A stretch of 7,239 nt of DNA from Elusimicrobiota bacterium (GCA_018830385.1 JAHJSO010000201.1:1-7239); one strand, 5' to 3'. Positions 1 to 5,790 are shown, counted from the stretch's first letter. Notes: generated by a model not told the origin, from the sequence alone. Program-made: numbers and translations.

Positions 1-770
1 CATGAAAGCGCGGGTTTCGTCCGCAGGACACTGTCTGAACCGGGAAAAGGCAACAGCCCGTAGAGACACAACCCAGGCCTGACCATTGAATAATGCGACT
101 CCGGGAATTTAATTATCGCCGAAGAACTGGCTGCATGAAACTCTATGCCATTGAAACGCATGCCCTTTATCGCGCTCGCTCCTTCTTTTACGGCGCCCAC
201 GACCCCGTCAAACAGGCGAATCTGCTCTTTAGTGAAAGCGTCGTCTGAATCAGCCGCCGCGAAGTGGGTAAAAACCCCTTCAAGACGGACGTTCCTGCAT
301 TCCTCCATATTCCTTAAAAACCCTTTGACCGCGTCGGGAGATATGCCTATCCTGCCCATACCGGTATCAACCTTTAAATGGAAAGGCGCCACCCTGTTTA
401 ATTTCCGGGCATACCCGTCAAGGACCTTCAGCCCCAACACGCTTGCTACCGTAGGCACAAGCGAGTGCTTCAGCACTTCCTTAAAACTCTCAAAGGGATA
501 AAGCGTCCCCAGAATCAAAACCGGGGATTTTATCTTTGCCCGCCTGATACTTATACCCTCCTCAACCGAACTCACGCCGAGAAAAACCACCCTTGACGGC
601 TGTGACTTAATGCAGGCGCGCGCCACCTCAACAAGCCCGTGACCGTAGGCATTCGCCTTGACCACGGCCATGACTTTCGTCCGGCGGGAGATGAAACCCG
701 CCACCTTCGTAACATTGTGTTTTATGTTGTCAAGTGAGACCTCAACCCATACAGGCCTTGAAAAATTCAT
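1..770 (-). CDS. alr: Alanine racemase, N-terminal two thirds (cut by window start)
   Basis: PLP-dependent enzyme interconverting L- and D-alanine for peptidoglycan; cytoplasmic. Reading the minus strand from the ATG at 770-768 gives 256 uninterrupted residues to the window edge; whole enzymes are about 370, so the C-terminal beta domain is missing. The N-terminus carries VVKANAYGHG, whose lysine (K38) is the expected Schiff-base lysine. Further along are HLKVDTGMGRIG, the FTHFA segment, HAASSA and MVRPGLCLYG, which are standard alr barrel motifs. The second catalytic tyrosine lies beyond the edge and cannot be checked. The start overlaps the dnaB stop by 4 nt (ATGA), with a G-rich but weak ribosome site (GGGG, 4 nt away), so translation is probably coupled to dnaB. 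It is the last visible gene of the rpsF operon. Confidence 0.95.
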   Translation of the reverse strand, partial: MNFSRPVWVEVSLDNIKHNVTKVAGFISRRTKVMAVVKANAYGHGLVEVARACIKSQPSRVVFLGVSSVEEGISIRRAKIKSPVLILGTLYPFESFKEVLKHSLVPTVASVLGLKVLDGYARKLNRVAPFHLKVDTGMGRIGISPDAVKGFLRNMEECRNVRLEGVFTHFAAADSDDAFTKEQIRLFDGVVGAVKEGASAIKGMRFNGIEFHAASSSAIIKFPESHYSMVRPGLCLYGLLPFPGSDSVLRTKPALS

Positions 771-2128
771 TGCGCCCCGCCCTTTTCCAATCTTTCAAAC
801 TTGGTAAACTCCTTGAAAAACTTCATCTCAATCTCGTCCGTGGGTCCGTTACGTTGTTTCGCCACTATGATCTTCGCCTTGCCCTCAAGGTCCTTGTCGT
901 AGGCTTTATACATCTCTTCCCTGTATATAAACACCACAAGGTCTGCGTCCTGTTCAAGCGCCCCCGACTCCCTCAAATCGGACAACTGCGGCCGCCCGTC
1001 CCTGCCGCGTTCCTCGGGCCTCCTGGAGAGTTGCGAAACGGCTATGACTGGTATGTTAAGGTCTTTTGCAAGTTCCTTAAGGCCCCTGGATATTTCAGAA
1101 ATCTCCTGCTGCCTGTTTTCAAACCTTGAACCGCCCTTGAGCAACTGCAGATAGTCAATAACAATCATTGAAAGCGTCTGTTCTTTCGCCCTTAAATCTG
1201 AAAAGAGCCTCCTGGCTCTGGTGCGGATTTCAAGCACGCTTAAATTTGATGAATCGTCAATGTAAATCGGCGCGTTATATATCTTGTCCGCCGTCGTAGT
1301 GATTACAGGCCATGATTTTTTTGATATTATCCCCTGACGCACCTCGTGGGAATTAACCCACGCCTCCGAGCAGACCATCCTGAACATCAGTTCCTGCTGG
1401 GACATTTCAAGAGAAAAAATACCGACGGGCTTCTTGTGTTTCATGGCAATACTGGCGGCTACGTTCATACAGAAGGACGTCTTGCCCATCCCGGGCCTGC
1501 CCGCTATTATAACAAGATTTGACGGCTGGAAACCGGATGTCAATGCGTCCAGTTCGGCAAAACCGCTCGGCACGCCGATAACCGCCTTCCTGTCCGTCAT
1601 AAGGGATTCTATCCTCTCAAGGATAAGCGGCACGAGGGTCTTCGGCGTTGAGAACCCGCGGTTATCCCCCGCCTGCGAGATTGCAAAAATTTCCTTTTCG
1701 GCGCTGTCAATCAAATCGGAAACGTCGTTACTGCCCTTGTATGCGGCTTCGGCTATTGACGTGCCTGCGCGGATTAATTCCCTCAATAATGACTTTTCCC
1801 TAACAATCCTGGCGTAATGTTCCACGTTCGCTGCGGTTGAAACGGAGTTTATTAATGCGGCGACGTACCCCACCCCGCCGACGTCTTGTAGTATCTTTTC
1901 CTTCTTAAGTTCCTCGGTTACGCTGATGGTATCAACGGGAAAGTTCTCAACGTAAAGTTTTTTTATCACCCCGAATATACGCCTGTGGGCATCGCGGTAA
2001 AAATGGCGGTCGTCCAGAATTTCAAGGCACCTCTCTATCGCCTCCTTCTCAATAATCATACAACCCAGCACAGCCATTTCCGCCTCAATGGAATGCGGTA
2101 TTACTTTGTCGGGAATTATTTCAACCAT
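767..2128 (-). CDS. dnaB: Replicative DNA helicase DnaB
   Basis: Hexameric 5'-3' helicase that unwinds the replication fork; 453 residues from this start, normal for the family. The N-terminal DnaB domain (about residues 5-105, starting at PHSIEAEMAVLG) is followed by a linker and the RecA-like ATPase domain. Visible motifs are Walker A GRPGMGKT (210-217, K216), the H1a glutamate in FSLEMS (E241), Walker B MIVIDYLQLL (321-330, D325), SQLSRR (365-370), DLRESGALEQDAD (384-396) and AKQRNGPT (423-430). There is no intein. I chose the ATG at 2128 because GAGAGGTG lies 8 nt upstream; the reading frame extends 10 codons further to a TTG without support. The gene sits between a repeat cluster (upstream) and alr (4-nt overlap downstream), so it is likely read from the rpsF promoter. 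Confidence 0.97.
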   Translation of the reverse strand: MVEIIPDKVIPHSIEAEMAVLGCMIIEKEAIERCLEILDDRHFYRDAHRRIFGVIKKLYVENFPVDTISVTEELKKEKILQDVGGVGYVAALINSVSTAANVEHYARIVREKSLLRELIRAGTSIAEAAYKGSNDVSDLIDSAEKEIFAISQAGDNRGFSTPKTLVPLILERIESLMTDRKAVIGVPSGFAELDALTSGFQPSNLVIIAGRPGMGKTSFCMNVAASIAMKHKKPVGIFSLEMSQQELMFRMVCSEAWVNSHEVRQGIISKKSWPVITTTADKIYNAPIYIDDSSNLSVLEIRTRARRLFSDLRAKEQTLSMIVIDYLQLLKGGSRFENRQQEISEISRGLKELAKDLNIPVIAVSQLSRRPEERGRDGRPQLSDLRESGALEQDADLVVFIYREEMYKAYDKDLEGKAKIIVAKQRNGPTDEIEMKFFKEFTKFERLEKGGAQ

Positions 2129-2185
2129 AATTGTAACACCTCTCACCGTGGGGTTCAAGAAGTAACTATTCAGTTACCCATGTGT

Positions 2186-2261
2186 TGTCATTGCGAGCCC
2201 CGAAGGGGCGTGGCAATCTCATTTTACTGTCATTGCGAGCCCCGAAGGGGCGTGGCAATCT
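2186..2261 (+). repeat. Two tandem copies of a 34-bp palindromic repeat
   Basis: Two identical 34-bp units (2186-2219 and 2228-2261) start 42 bp apart. Each begins TGTCATTGCGAG and ends GGCAATCT. Inside each, ATTGC pairs with GCAAT and GCCCC pairs with GGGGC around GAA, so one unit can fold on itself. This is the dispersed intergenic repeat that is often mistranslated as a CHCEPRRGVAI-type peptide. It lies in the 202-bp gap between rplI and dnaB. Confidence 0.85.
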
Positions 2262-2272
2262 GTCTTCAAAGT

Positions 2273-2309
2273 AGAGATTGCTTCGTCGCTAACGCTCCTC
2301 GCAATGACA
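2273..2309 (-). repeat. Third, diverged and inverted copy of the palindromic repeat
   Basis: Read on the minus strand this copy again starts TGTCATTGCGAG and ends GCAATCTCT, but its core (GAGCGTTAGCGACGAA) differs from the GCCCCGAAGGGGC core of the tandem copies. It faces the copy at 2228-2261. The 12-bp ends TGTCATTGCGAG / CTCGCAATGACA and the inner GCAATCT / AGATTGC match perfectly, so the 82-bp block 2228-2309 could form one large hairpin in the operon mRNA. No T-tract follows, so it is not a canonical terminator. Confidence 0.8.
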
Positions 2310-2330
2310 CCTTTCAGTAAATAGTTGCGT

Positions 2331-2798
2331 TCAGGACTCAACAACCCAGACCTTAATCTTCACGTTTTCAAAAACCTGCCCGGGGAATTTTTCTGACCGC
2401 AGTTTAACGTCAACGAAATAAACGCCTGTTTCCTTAAACGGTTCATCCAGCAGGATGTCGTGCTTGTCAATCTGCATCCCCGTCTCTTTATTCAGCATGT
2501 CGGATATGTCCTCTTTGGTAATGCTGCCGAAGAGTTTTCCCGTTTCACCCGTTTTTGCACCTATGTTAACGGAAACCTTTCTAAGTTTGTCAACTGTATC
2601 TTTCATTTTGAGCCGCTCCTGTTCTATCCTGTTCAGGAGGAGATCCTTTTCCCTCTGCACAATCTTCAGGTTTTCGGGCGTAGCAGGAAGAACCAGTTTT
2701 TTCGGCAATAAATAATTCTTGAAATACCCCGGCTTTACCTCTTTTATGTCCCCTTCCTGACCCAATTTATCAACCTTTTGTTTCAGTATTACTTTCAT
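2331..2798 (-). CDS. rplI: 50S ribosomal protein L9
   Basis: Large-subunit protein binding 23S rRNA near the L1 stalk; 155 residues, about normal length. The N-terminal domain starts MKVILKQKV and has the L9 signature GQEGDIKEVKPGYFKNYLLP (13-32) followed by PATPENLK. The central part (about 44-75) is the charged connecting helix. The C-terminal domain contains GKLFGSIT (87-94) and ends KVWVVES. The open frame runs 57 codons further upstream, but the ATG at 2798 is chosen because MKVI is the universal L9 start and GGAGG lies 7 nt before it. The 86-bp gap up to rpsR shows no clear hairpin or promoter. Part of the rpsF operon. Confidence 0.97.
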   Translation of the reverse strand: MKVILKQKVDKLGQEGDIKEVKPGYFKNYLLPKKLVLPATPENLKIVQREKDLLLNRIEQERLKMKDTVDKLRKVSVNIGAKTGETGKLFGSITKEDISDMLNKETGMQIDKHDILLDEPFKETGVYFVDVKLRSEKFPGQVFENVKIKVWVVES

Positions 2799-2884
2799 TT
2801 TGGATCCTCCGGTTGTCGCACCAACACCCGTGCAATATTTAACACAGGGATGTGCGAATGTGTGCCGAAAAGTTGCATTCCTCG

Positions 2885-3172
2885 TCAATAGGTATATGTA
2901 AAGGGCAACATAGCAAGAATCCTTGCGCGTTTCATCGCCTGCGAAAGGAACCTCTGGTGTTTGGCGCAATTCCCGCTAATTCTGCTGGGAATCAGCTTCC
3001 CCCTTTCCGTAATATATTGCCTCAACAAGTTTACGTTCTTGTAGTCAATGTCCGTCTTGTCAGCGCAAAACCTGCACACCTTTCTGCGGAATTTTCTCAT
3101 CCTGCCGCCTTCCCGCCTGCCCTTAAAAGACGACCCGCCTTTTCCTTTTGGTTTTGGTTTGCCTTTATACAT
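2885..3172 (-). CDS. rpsR: 30S ribosomal protein S18
   Basis: Small-subunit protein that pairs with S6 on the platform; 95 residues. The core runs from about residue 25 ([17 protein letters not shown]) through [19 protein letters not shown] and CAKHQR to [13 protein letters not shown]33, C36, C69 and H72 are placed as in the zinc-binding (C+) form of S18. The first 24 residues are a Lys/Gly/Arg-rich extension, a common variation. The start at 3172 is supported by AGGAGG 8 nt upstream; the internal Met25 has no such site. It lies 51 bp after ssb in the same operon. Confidence 0.97.
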   Translation of the reverse strand: MYKGKPKPKGKGGSSFKGRREGGRMRKFRRKVCRFCADKTDIDYKNVNLLRQYITERGKLIPSRISGNCAKHQRFLSQAMKRARILAMLPFTYTY

Positions 3173-3223
3173 CTCTATTGCCTCCTGTCATTCTGAACCC
3201 CGCCCCCGCACCAGTATCGCCTC

Positions 3224-3694
3224 TCAAAACGGCACTTCGTCCTCAGACACGGGCGACTTGTTTTCCTCCGTCTCAGTCCCCTGCCACTTCGTTCCTTCCT
3301 GAATAACGTCCGCCTCGCCCTCACCATCCGGCACTGCGTCTTTTGTTTCCACTTTCAGAAACTGCACGCGTGACGCGACCACCTCAAGCACCTTCCTCGT
3401 TACGCCGTCCTTCCCTTCCCATGAGTGCGACTTCAGTTTGCCTTCAACGTAAACGGGGTCGCCTTTCTTCAACCTCTGGCTGCAAATCTCGGCGAGGTTT
3501 CTCCATGTCGCCACGGGCACGAAAGACGTCTCGTCCTGCCAGTTCCCGGAAACGTCCTTGAATCTCCTGTTGACCGCTATGTCAAACCGGCAGGCAGGCG
3601 TCCCTTTGCTTGTGTATTTCTTCTCGGCGTCCCTCGTAAGCCGGCCTATTAAACTTACATTGTTGTGTTCGGGTAATCTGATTTTTTGTGTCAT
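3224..3694 (-). CDS. ssb: Single-stranded DNA-binding protein SSB
   Basis: Tetrameric OB-fold protein coating single-stranded DNA in replication and repair; 156 residues. The OB domain covers about residues 10-113: NNVSLIGRLTRDAE, then FDIAVNRR, WRNLAE, LKKGDPVYVEGKL and the closing ASRVQFL. W53, W64 and W92 sit where SSBs stack bases. A low-complexity acidic linker (about 114-150) leads to the tip EDEVPF, matching the partner-docking DDIPF tail. The ATG overlaps the rpsF stop by 4 nt (ATGA), and GAGGG lies 6 nt upstream inside rpsF, so expression is coupled to S6. Confidence 0.97.
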   Translation of the reverse strand: MTQKIRLPEHNNVSLIGRLTRDAEKKYTSKGTPACRFDIAVNRRFKDVSGNWQDETSFVPVATWRNLAEICSQRLKKGDPVYVEGKLKSHSWEGKDGVTRKVLEVVASRVQFLKVETKDAVPDGEGEADVIQEGTKWQGTETEENKSPVSEDEVPF

Positions 3695-4089
3695 TGCTGT
3701 CCCTCGTTTGGTTTAACGGCGGGCATCTGCTGTTCCGGATCTCCCGGACTATCCGCTTTTTCGGCACCCTTTTTGTTTTTGGGTTTACCGGTTTTTCTGA
3801 CTGCGGTTTCTTTCCTCACCGTCAGGAACCTGAAGATTCCTTCGTTCATCCTGTAAAAATTTTCAATCTTGGAAACCAAGTCGGAAGGCGCCGTAAAATC
3901 AATGAAAACGTAAACGCCTTCTCTCTGCCCGCTTACAGGATAGGCGAATTTCCTTTTCCCCCAGTTGTCAAAAGCAATTATCTGTCCTTCTGCCTGGGTG
4001 ATGATTGATTTGACCTTGTCGGCAATCGCAGAGACATCGTCGGCGGGTAAAACGGGTGAACAAACATAGATAGTTTCGTACCTATTCAT
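3691..4089 (-). CDS. rpsF: 30S ribosomal protein S6
   Basis: Small-subunit protein that binds 16S rRNA together with S18. It has 132 residues: an S6 core of about 95 (RYETIYVCSP, WGKRKFAYPV, GVYVFIDFTAP, IENFYRMNEGIFRFLTV) plus a roughly 37-residue tail, first Lys-rich (VRKTGKPKNKKG), then acidic and Gln/Pro-rich. The tail is longer than in most S6 proteins but lengths vary. The start is the ATG at 4089, with GGAGGAG 4 nt upstream; the preceding TTG codon (4092) is too close to that site. First gene of the operon. Its leader holds stem-loops that could serve S6:S18 feedback control. Confidence 0.97.
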   Translation of the reverse strand: MNRYETIYVCSPVLPADDVSAIADKVKSIITQAEGQIIAFDNWGKRKFAYPVSGQREGVYVFIDFTAPSDLVSKIENFYRMNEGIFRFLTVRKETAVRKTGKPKNKKGAEKADSPGDPEQQMPAVKPNEGQQ

Positions 4090-4189
4090 CAAACTCCTCC
4101 TTTTTGGATTTTGGTTGTTCCTTTTAAGACAACCCTTAAGCCCCTCTTTGTTTGGATTGTTCCGTGCGGAGCAAAGGAGACCACAATCT
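4090..4189 (-). promoter_or_regulatory. Structured rpsF 5' leader; candidate S6:S18-type autoregulatory element
   Basis: If transcription starts about 7 nt after the -10 box, the mRNA begins near 4189. Stem A pairs GATTGT (4188-4183) with ACAATC (4160-4155), enclosing 22 nt that contain TCC-GCAC-GGA and a CCG. Stem B pairs GGTTGT (4133-4128) with ACAACC (4117-4112) across 10 nt. The 3' arm of stem A can also pair with the 5' arm of stem B (one G-U), giving an alternative fold. The rpsF ribosome site follows. Many bacteria carry an S6:S18-binding hairpin with a CCG in this position; assigning this leader to that motif is inference. Confidence 0.45.
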
Positions 4190-4195
4190 GCTGTT

Positions 4196-4225
4196 ATTTT
4201 ACCATTTTTTCGGGATGTATGTCAA
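4196..4225 (-). promoter_or_regulatory. Sigma-70 promoter of the rpsF operon
   Basis: On the minus strand TTGACA (4225-4220) is followed after 18 bp by TAAAAT (4201-4196), preceded by TGG, an extended -10. It predicts a start near 4189 and a leader of about 100 nt. It is the only good promoter seen ahead of the six-gene operon. Confidence 0.75.
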
Positions 4226-4235
4226 TAGGTAGGTT

Positions 4236-4245
4236 AGGTATACCT
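4236..4245. promoter_or_regulatory. Palindrome just upstream of the rpsF -35 box
   Basis: AGGTATACCT is a perfect 10-bp palindrome centred about 18 bp upstream of the -35 box. Flanking GTTA / TTAAC extends the symmetry imperfectly. The position would suit an activator site, but no cognate regulator can be named and a chance palindrome is possible. Confidence 0.25.
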
Positions 4246-4318
4246 TAACTTTTTTCTTGCTTTGGCGGGGTTCAGGTTGAGGAATTTGGTTTTGTTCATT
4301 TTCATATTGGATAGATTT

Positions 4319-4834
4319 TTATTTATCACTATCCTTAATAAAGCCAATCCTGTGTTTTGGTTTTCCCGGTGTACCCAGTAGCCCTTTCAGGATTTCAAAT
4401 ATGCGTTTTATCTGGTGGTCATGTTCCTGAATTTTACGCAATATATCTTTATGCGTTGCTAATACACGCCTCAGTTTTATGAAAGCACGAATTATTTGAA
4501 TATTGACCTGAATTGCTCTTTTACTTCTAAGTACACTTGATAACATTGCTATGCCGTGTTCTGTAAAAGCATATGGCAACTTACGGGTGCCACCCCAACT
4601 TGATGTGCCAAATTGGCACTTCAAGTTATCAAACTCTTCTTTTGTCAGTCGGAACATGAAATCGGCAGGGAATCTCTCAATATTCCTGCGGAGCTGTCTC
4701 GTTAACTGCCTTGTTTGAACTCCATAAAGTTTTGCTATGTCCCTATCAAGCATTACTTTCTGTCGCCTTATTAAGAGGATTTTGTTTTCTATTACTTCCT
4801 GAGGTATCAGAGATAATCTTGTTTTAGGGTTCAT
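4319..4834 (-). CDS. ORF6N-domain protein (phage antirepressor-like)
   Basis: 171 residues, complete. The ORF6N domain spans about residues 17-105 and shows its usual run: VMLDRDIAKLYGVQTRQL, then RNIERFPADFMFRLTKEEF, SSWGGTRKLPYAFTEHGIAML and VLRSKRAIQVNI. A charged helical stretch follows (about 118-150), and the C-terminal KHRIGF resembles the RRRIGF tail common in bacterial members. The domain is known from phage antirepressors and related DNA-binding proteins; chromosomal copies are common and mostly of unknown role, so DNA binding is an inference. The ATG overlaps the stop of the upstream small ORF by 4 nt (ATGA), with only a weak TAGGT site, which suggests coupling. No clear terminator is seen between its stop and the rpsF promoter. 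Probably acquired with mobile or phage DNA. Confidence 0.9.
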   Translation of the reverse strand: MNPKTRLSLIPQEVIENKILLIRRQKVMLDRDIAKLYGVQTRQLTRQLRRNIERFPADFMFRLTKEEFDNLKCQFGTSSWGGTRKLPYAFTEHGIAMLSSVLRSKRAIQVNIQIIRAFIKLRRVLATHKDILRKIQEHDHQIKRIFEILKGLLGTPGKPKHRIGFIKDSDK

Positions 4835-5013
4835 TTTTTACCTAAACTACTACCTAATGTTTGTGCGTTTAGATAGTAAGACGTTAGCGACCATTTGGTG
4901 TCTGTCTCACGGGATAAAAATAAAATCTCACTTGCATAAATGTTTGTTGAAAAAGCAAATCCAATTATCAGAATATGAAATACTATAAGTGTTTTTTGAA
5001 ATATCTTAAACAT
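4831..5013 (-). CDS. Small putative exported protein
   Basis: 60 residues. The N-terminus has a Lys pair (K3, K7), a hydrophobic stretch about residues 8-22 (TLIVFHILIIGFAFS) and a plausible signal-peptidase-I site after NIYA (residue 27), leaving a mature part of about 33 residues with no recognised motif. It starts 2 bases after the stop of the preceding ORF (TGAAATG) and its own stop overlaps the ORF6N start (ATGA). There is no good Shine-Dalgarno site, only GGGGGCG 7 nt away. It could be a real small exported protein, a truncated gene, or a chance frame; the tight overlaps favour translation. Confidence 0.4.
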   Translation of the reverse strand: MFKIFQKTLIVFHILIIGFAFSTNIYASEILFLSRETDTKWSLTSYYLNAQTLGSSLGKK

Positions 5014-5014
5014 T

Positions 5015-5143
5015 TCAGAACGCCCCCAATGTTAACAACACTAGTTCATCCATAAAACCTTTACTGCCTCCAAATAAAAAACCACACTGTGCTTTTTTCA
5101 CAAGTGTGGTTCTAATGTTTTCTTTTGCACCCCAGCCGAGCAT
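5015..5143 (-). CDS. Small ORF of 42 residues overlapping the terminator hairpin
   Basis: Begins MLGWGAKENI and ends LVLLTLGAF. The ATG is preceded by AGGAG at 8 nt, a good ribosome site, and the frame ends one base before the next ORF. The terminator-like hairpin at 5072-5111 lies inside this frame, so the ORF could be completed only by read-through transcripts. The ribosome site and ATG also fall in a predicted stem (GAGC 5154-5151 with GCTC 5141-5138). I do not recognise the peptide; it may be a leader peptide or fortuitous. Confidence 0.35.
   Translation of the reverse strand: MLGWGAKENIRTTLVKKAQCGFLFGGSKGFMDELVLLTLGAF
5072..5111 (-). terminator. Intrinsic terminator (or attenuator)
   Basis: On the minus strand AACCACACT (5111-5103) pairs perfectly with AGTGTGGTT (5088-5080). 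The stem continues as GTG (5101-5099) with CAC (5091-5089) after one bulged base, closing on a 7-nt A-rich loop. TTTTATTT follows immediately. On the plus strand no T-run follows, so it acts right to left. It ends transcripts from the promoter at 5247-5275. Confidence 0.8.
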
Positions 5144-5240
5144 TTTTATGGCTCCTGTGGCTCCGCACCCTCACTTTACAGCAGGGCTACCTATTTAATA
5201 AGTCCTATATGTTCACAGTAGGTCTGACTCCTTTCATCGC
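5073..5240 (-). ncRNA. Candidate small RNA or attenuated leader, about 165 nt
   Basis: Bracketed by a perfect consensus promoter (start near 5240) and a strong terminator. Possible hairpins are AGT/ACT plus CCTA/TAGG (5229-5201), CCCT/AGGG (5186-5168), and AGCC/GGCT stacked on GAGC/GCTC with an ACAG bulge (5162-5134). The first CCTA can alternatively pair with a second TAGG at 5193-5190. It does not show the recognisable cores of tmRNA, RNase P RNA or SRP RNA, and I cannot fit it to 6S RNA. It could be an independent RNA or the regulated leader of the small ORFs and ORF6N gene downstream. Confidence 0.45.
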
Positions 5241-5246
5241 ATCATA

Positions 5247-5275
5247 ATTATATAACATTATTTAAGAGTTGTCAA
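5247..5275 (-). promoter_or_regulatory. Perfect consensus sigma-70 promoter
   Basis: On the minus strand TTGACA (5275-5270), exactly 17 bp, then TATAAT (5252-5247). All 12 bases and the spacing match consensus, and the spacer is A+T-rich. It overlaps the last codons and stop of the winged-helix ORF and points at the candidate RNA. Confidence 0.85.
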
Positions 5276-5659
5276 GGAGGGGTGTGGTTTCGGGTGACGG
5301 GGATATCGCGGCGGAATGCTCGTAGCATGGCCTGATGCGTGAACCTGAACCAACGGCAGATCAAAATGTTTCAGCCAGTTCTCCACCCGTAAAGCATTTT
5401 CAAATCCAAGTGTTTTGATAACTATTCTTCTATACTCGTTGTATAAAGGATAATTTCTATTTATAGAATAGATTTTAAGATTCCCTCTTACATAACTTTT
5501 CAAAATCCCTTCTGTTTCCAATTCTCTAATTTTCTTAATAAGGTTCCTTTTATCAAGAACAAGTTTTCTTGATAATTCATTTACATAGAAACCATCTTTC
5601 GGATTAATAAAGAAATAATTTAACAGTTTTCTTGTTATCCCGGATTTTAAAGATATCAT
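5258..5659 (-). CDS. Winged-helix DNA-binding protein with replaced C-terminus
   Basis: 133 residues. Residues 1-88 are a winged-helix domain: GITRKLLNYFF, FYVNELSRKLVLDKRNLIKKI (helix-turn-helix) and LETEGILKSYVRGNLKIYSIN (wing), then PLYNEYRRIVIKTLGFE. This resembles the N-terminal regulator part of winged-helix/minimal-nucleotidyltransferase proteins, but no nucleotidyltransferase GS motif follows. Instead VENWLKHFDLPLVQVHASGHAT (about 93-114) resembles the C-terminal HASGHA region of beta-CASP metallo-beta-lactamase nucleases, and the tail is read through a 31-bp dispersed repeat. The start at 5659 has AAGGAA 7 nt upstream. It is probably a truncated gene fused to debris; the DNA-binding domain itself looks intact and has an operator-like array just upstream. 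Confidence 0.65.
   Translation of the reverse strand: MISLKSGITRKLLNYFFINPKDGFYVNELSRKLVLDKRNLIKKIRELETEGILKSYVRGNLKIYSINRNYPLYNEYRRIVIKTLGFENALRVENWLKHFDLPLVQVHASGHATSIPPRYPRHPKPHPSLTTLK
5286..5316. repeat. 31-bp direct repeat, copy 1
   Basis: From GGTTTCGGGTGACGG to GCGGCGGAA this is identical to 6273-6303, 987 bp away in the same orientation. It lies inside the 3' end of the winged-helix ORF, directly after the metallo-beta-lactamase-like fragment. Confidence 0.85.
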
Positions 5660-5673
5660 AAGCCATTTCCTTG

Positions 5674-5704
5674 TATTACACCGATGGGTGTAATATATTA
5701 CACC
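5674..5704. promoter_or_regulatory. Operator-like array of three TATTACACC half-sites
   Basis: TATTACACC occurs at 5674-5682 (+), inverted at 5687-5695, and again at 5696-5704 (+). Copies 1 and 2 form a 9-bp inverted repeat with a 4-bp spacer; copies 2 and 3 form a perfect 18-bp palindrome GGTGTAATATATTACACC. The array ends 15 bp before the winged-helix start codon, in its predicted 5' UTR. This suits autoregulation by that protein, which is inference. Confidence 0.6.
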
Positions 5705-5760
5705 TGTTTTACCAATAAAACCATGAATAACAAAAACTTTTTAAGTTACAGCCCCACCCG

Positions 5761-5790
5761 ATTATACAATTTTTTGTGCGGTGAAGTCAA
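5761..5790 (-). promoter_or_regulatory. Near-consensus promoter of the winged-helix gene
   Basis: On the minus strand TTGACT (5790-5785), 18 bp, TATAAT (5766-5761). It predicts a start near 5754 and a leader of about 95 nt that contains the half-site array. A 7-bp inverted repeat (CCCGATT 5757-5763, AATCGGG 5789-5795) frames the promoter, touching both boxes. Confidence 0.65.

Noticed and set aside
2186..2309. CRISPR array
   Set aside because: Repeats are nearly contiguous with 8-bp and then inverted spacing, palindromic, and there are no cas genes.
1985..2320. Plus-strand frame of 111 codons ending in CHCEPRRGVAI-type peptides
   Set aside because: Its 3' part is translated palindromic repeat and its 5' part lies antisense to dnaB; this is a known annotation artefact of such repeats.
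2799..2969. N-terminal extension of rplI
   Set aside because: The frame is open upstream but overlaps rpsR, and MKVI with GGAGG 7 nt upstream is the clear start.
3183..3200. TGTCATTCTGAACCCCGC between ssb and rpsR as a fourth repeat copy
   Set aside because: Only the left end resembles the repeat family, no inverted partner follows, and it overlaps the rpsR ribosome site region; chance or a decayed remnant.
5115..5190. Faint resemblance to a c-di-GMP-I (GEMM) riboswitch (GCGGAGCCACAGG ... GGCTGGGGTGC)
   Set aside because: The conserved 5' part with its tetraloop hairpin and the GACGCAAAGCC core do not align; without a covariance-model search the likeness is too weak to call.
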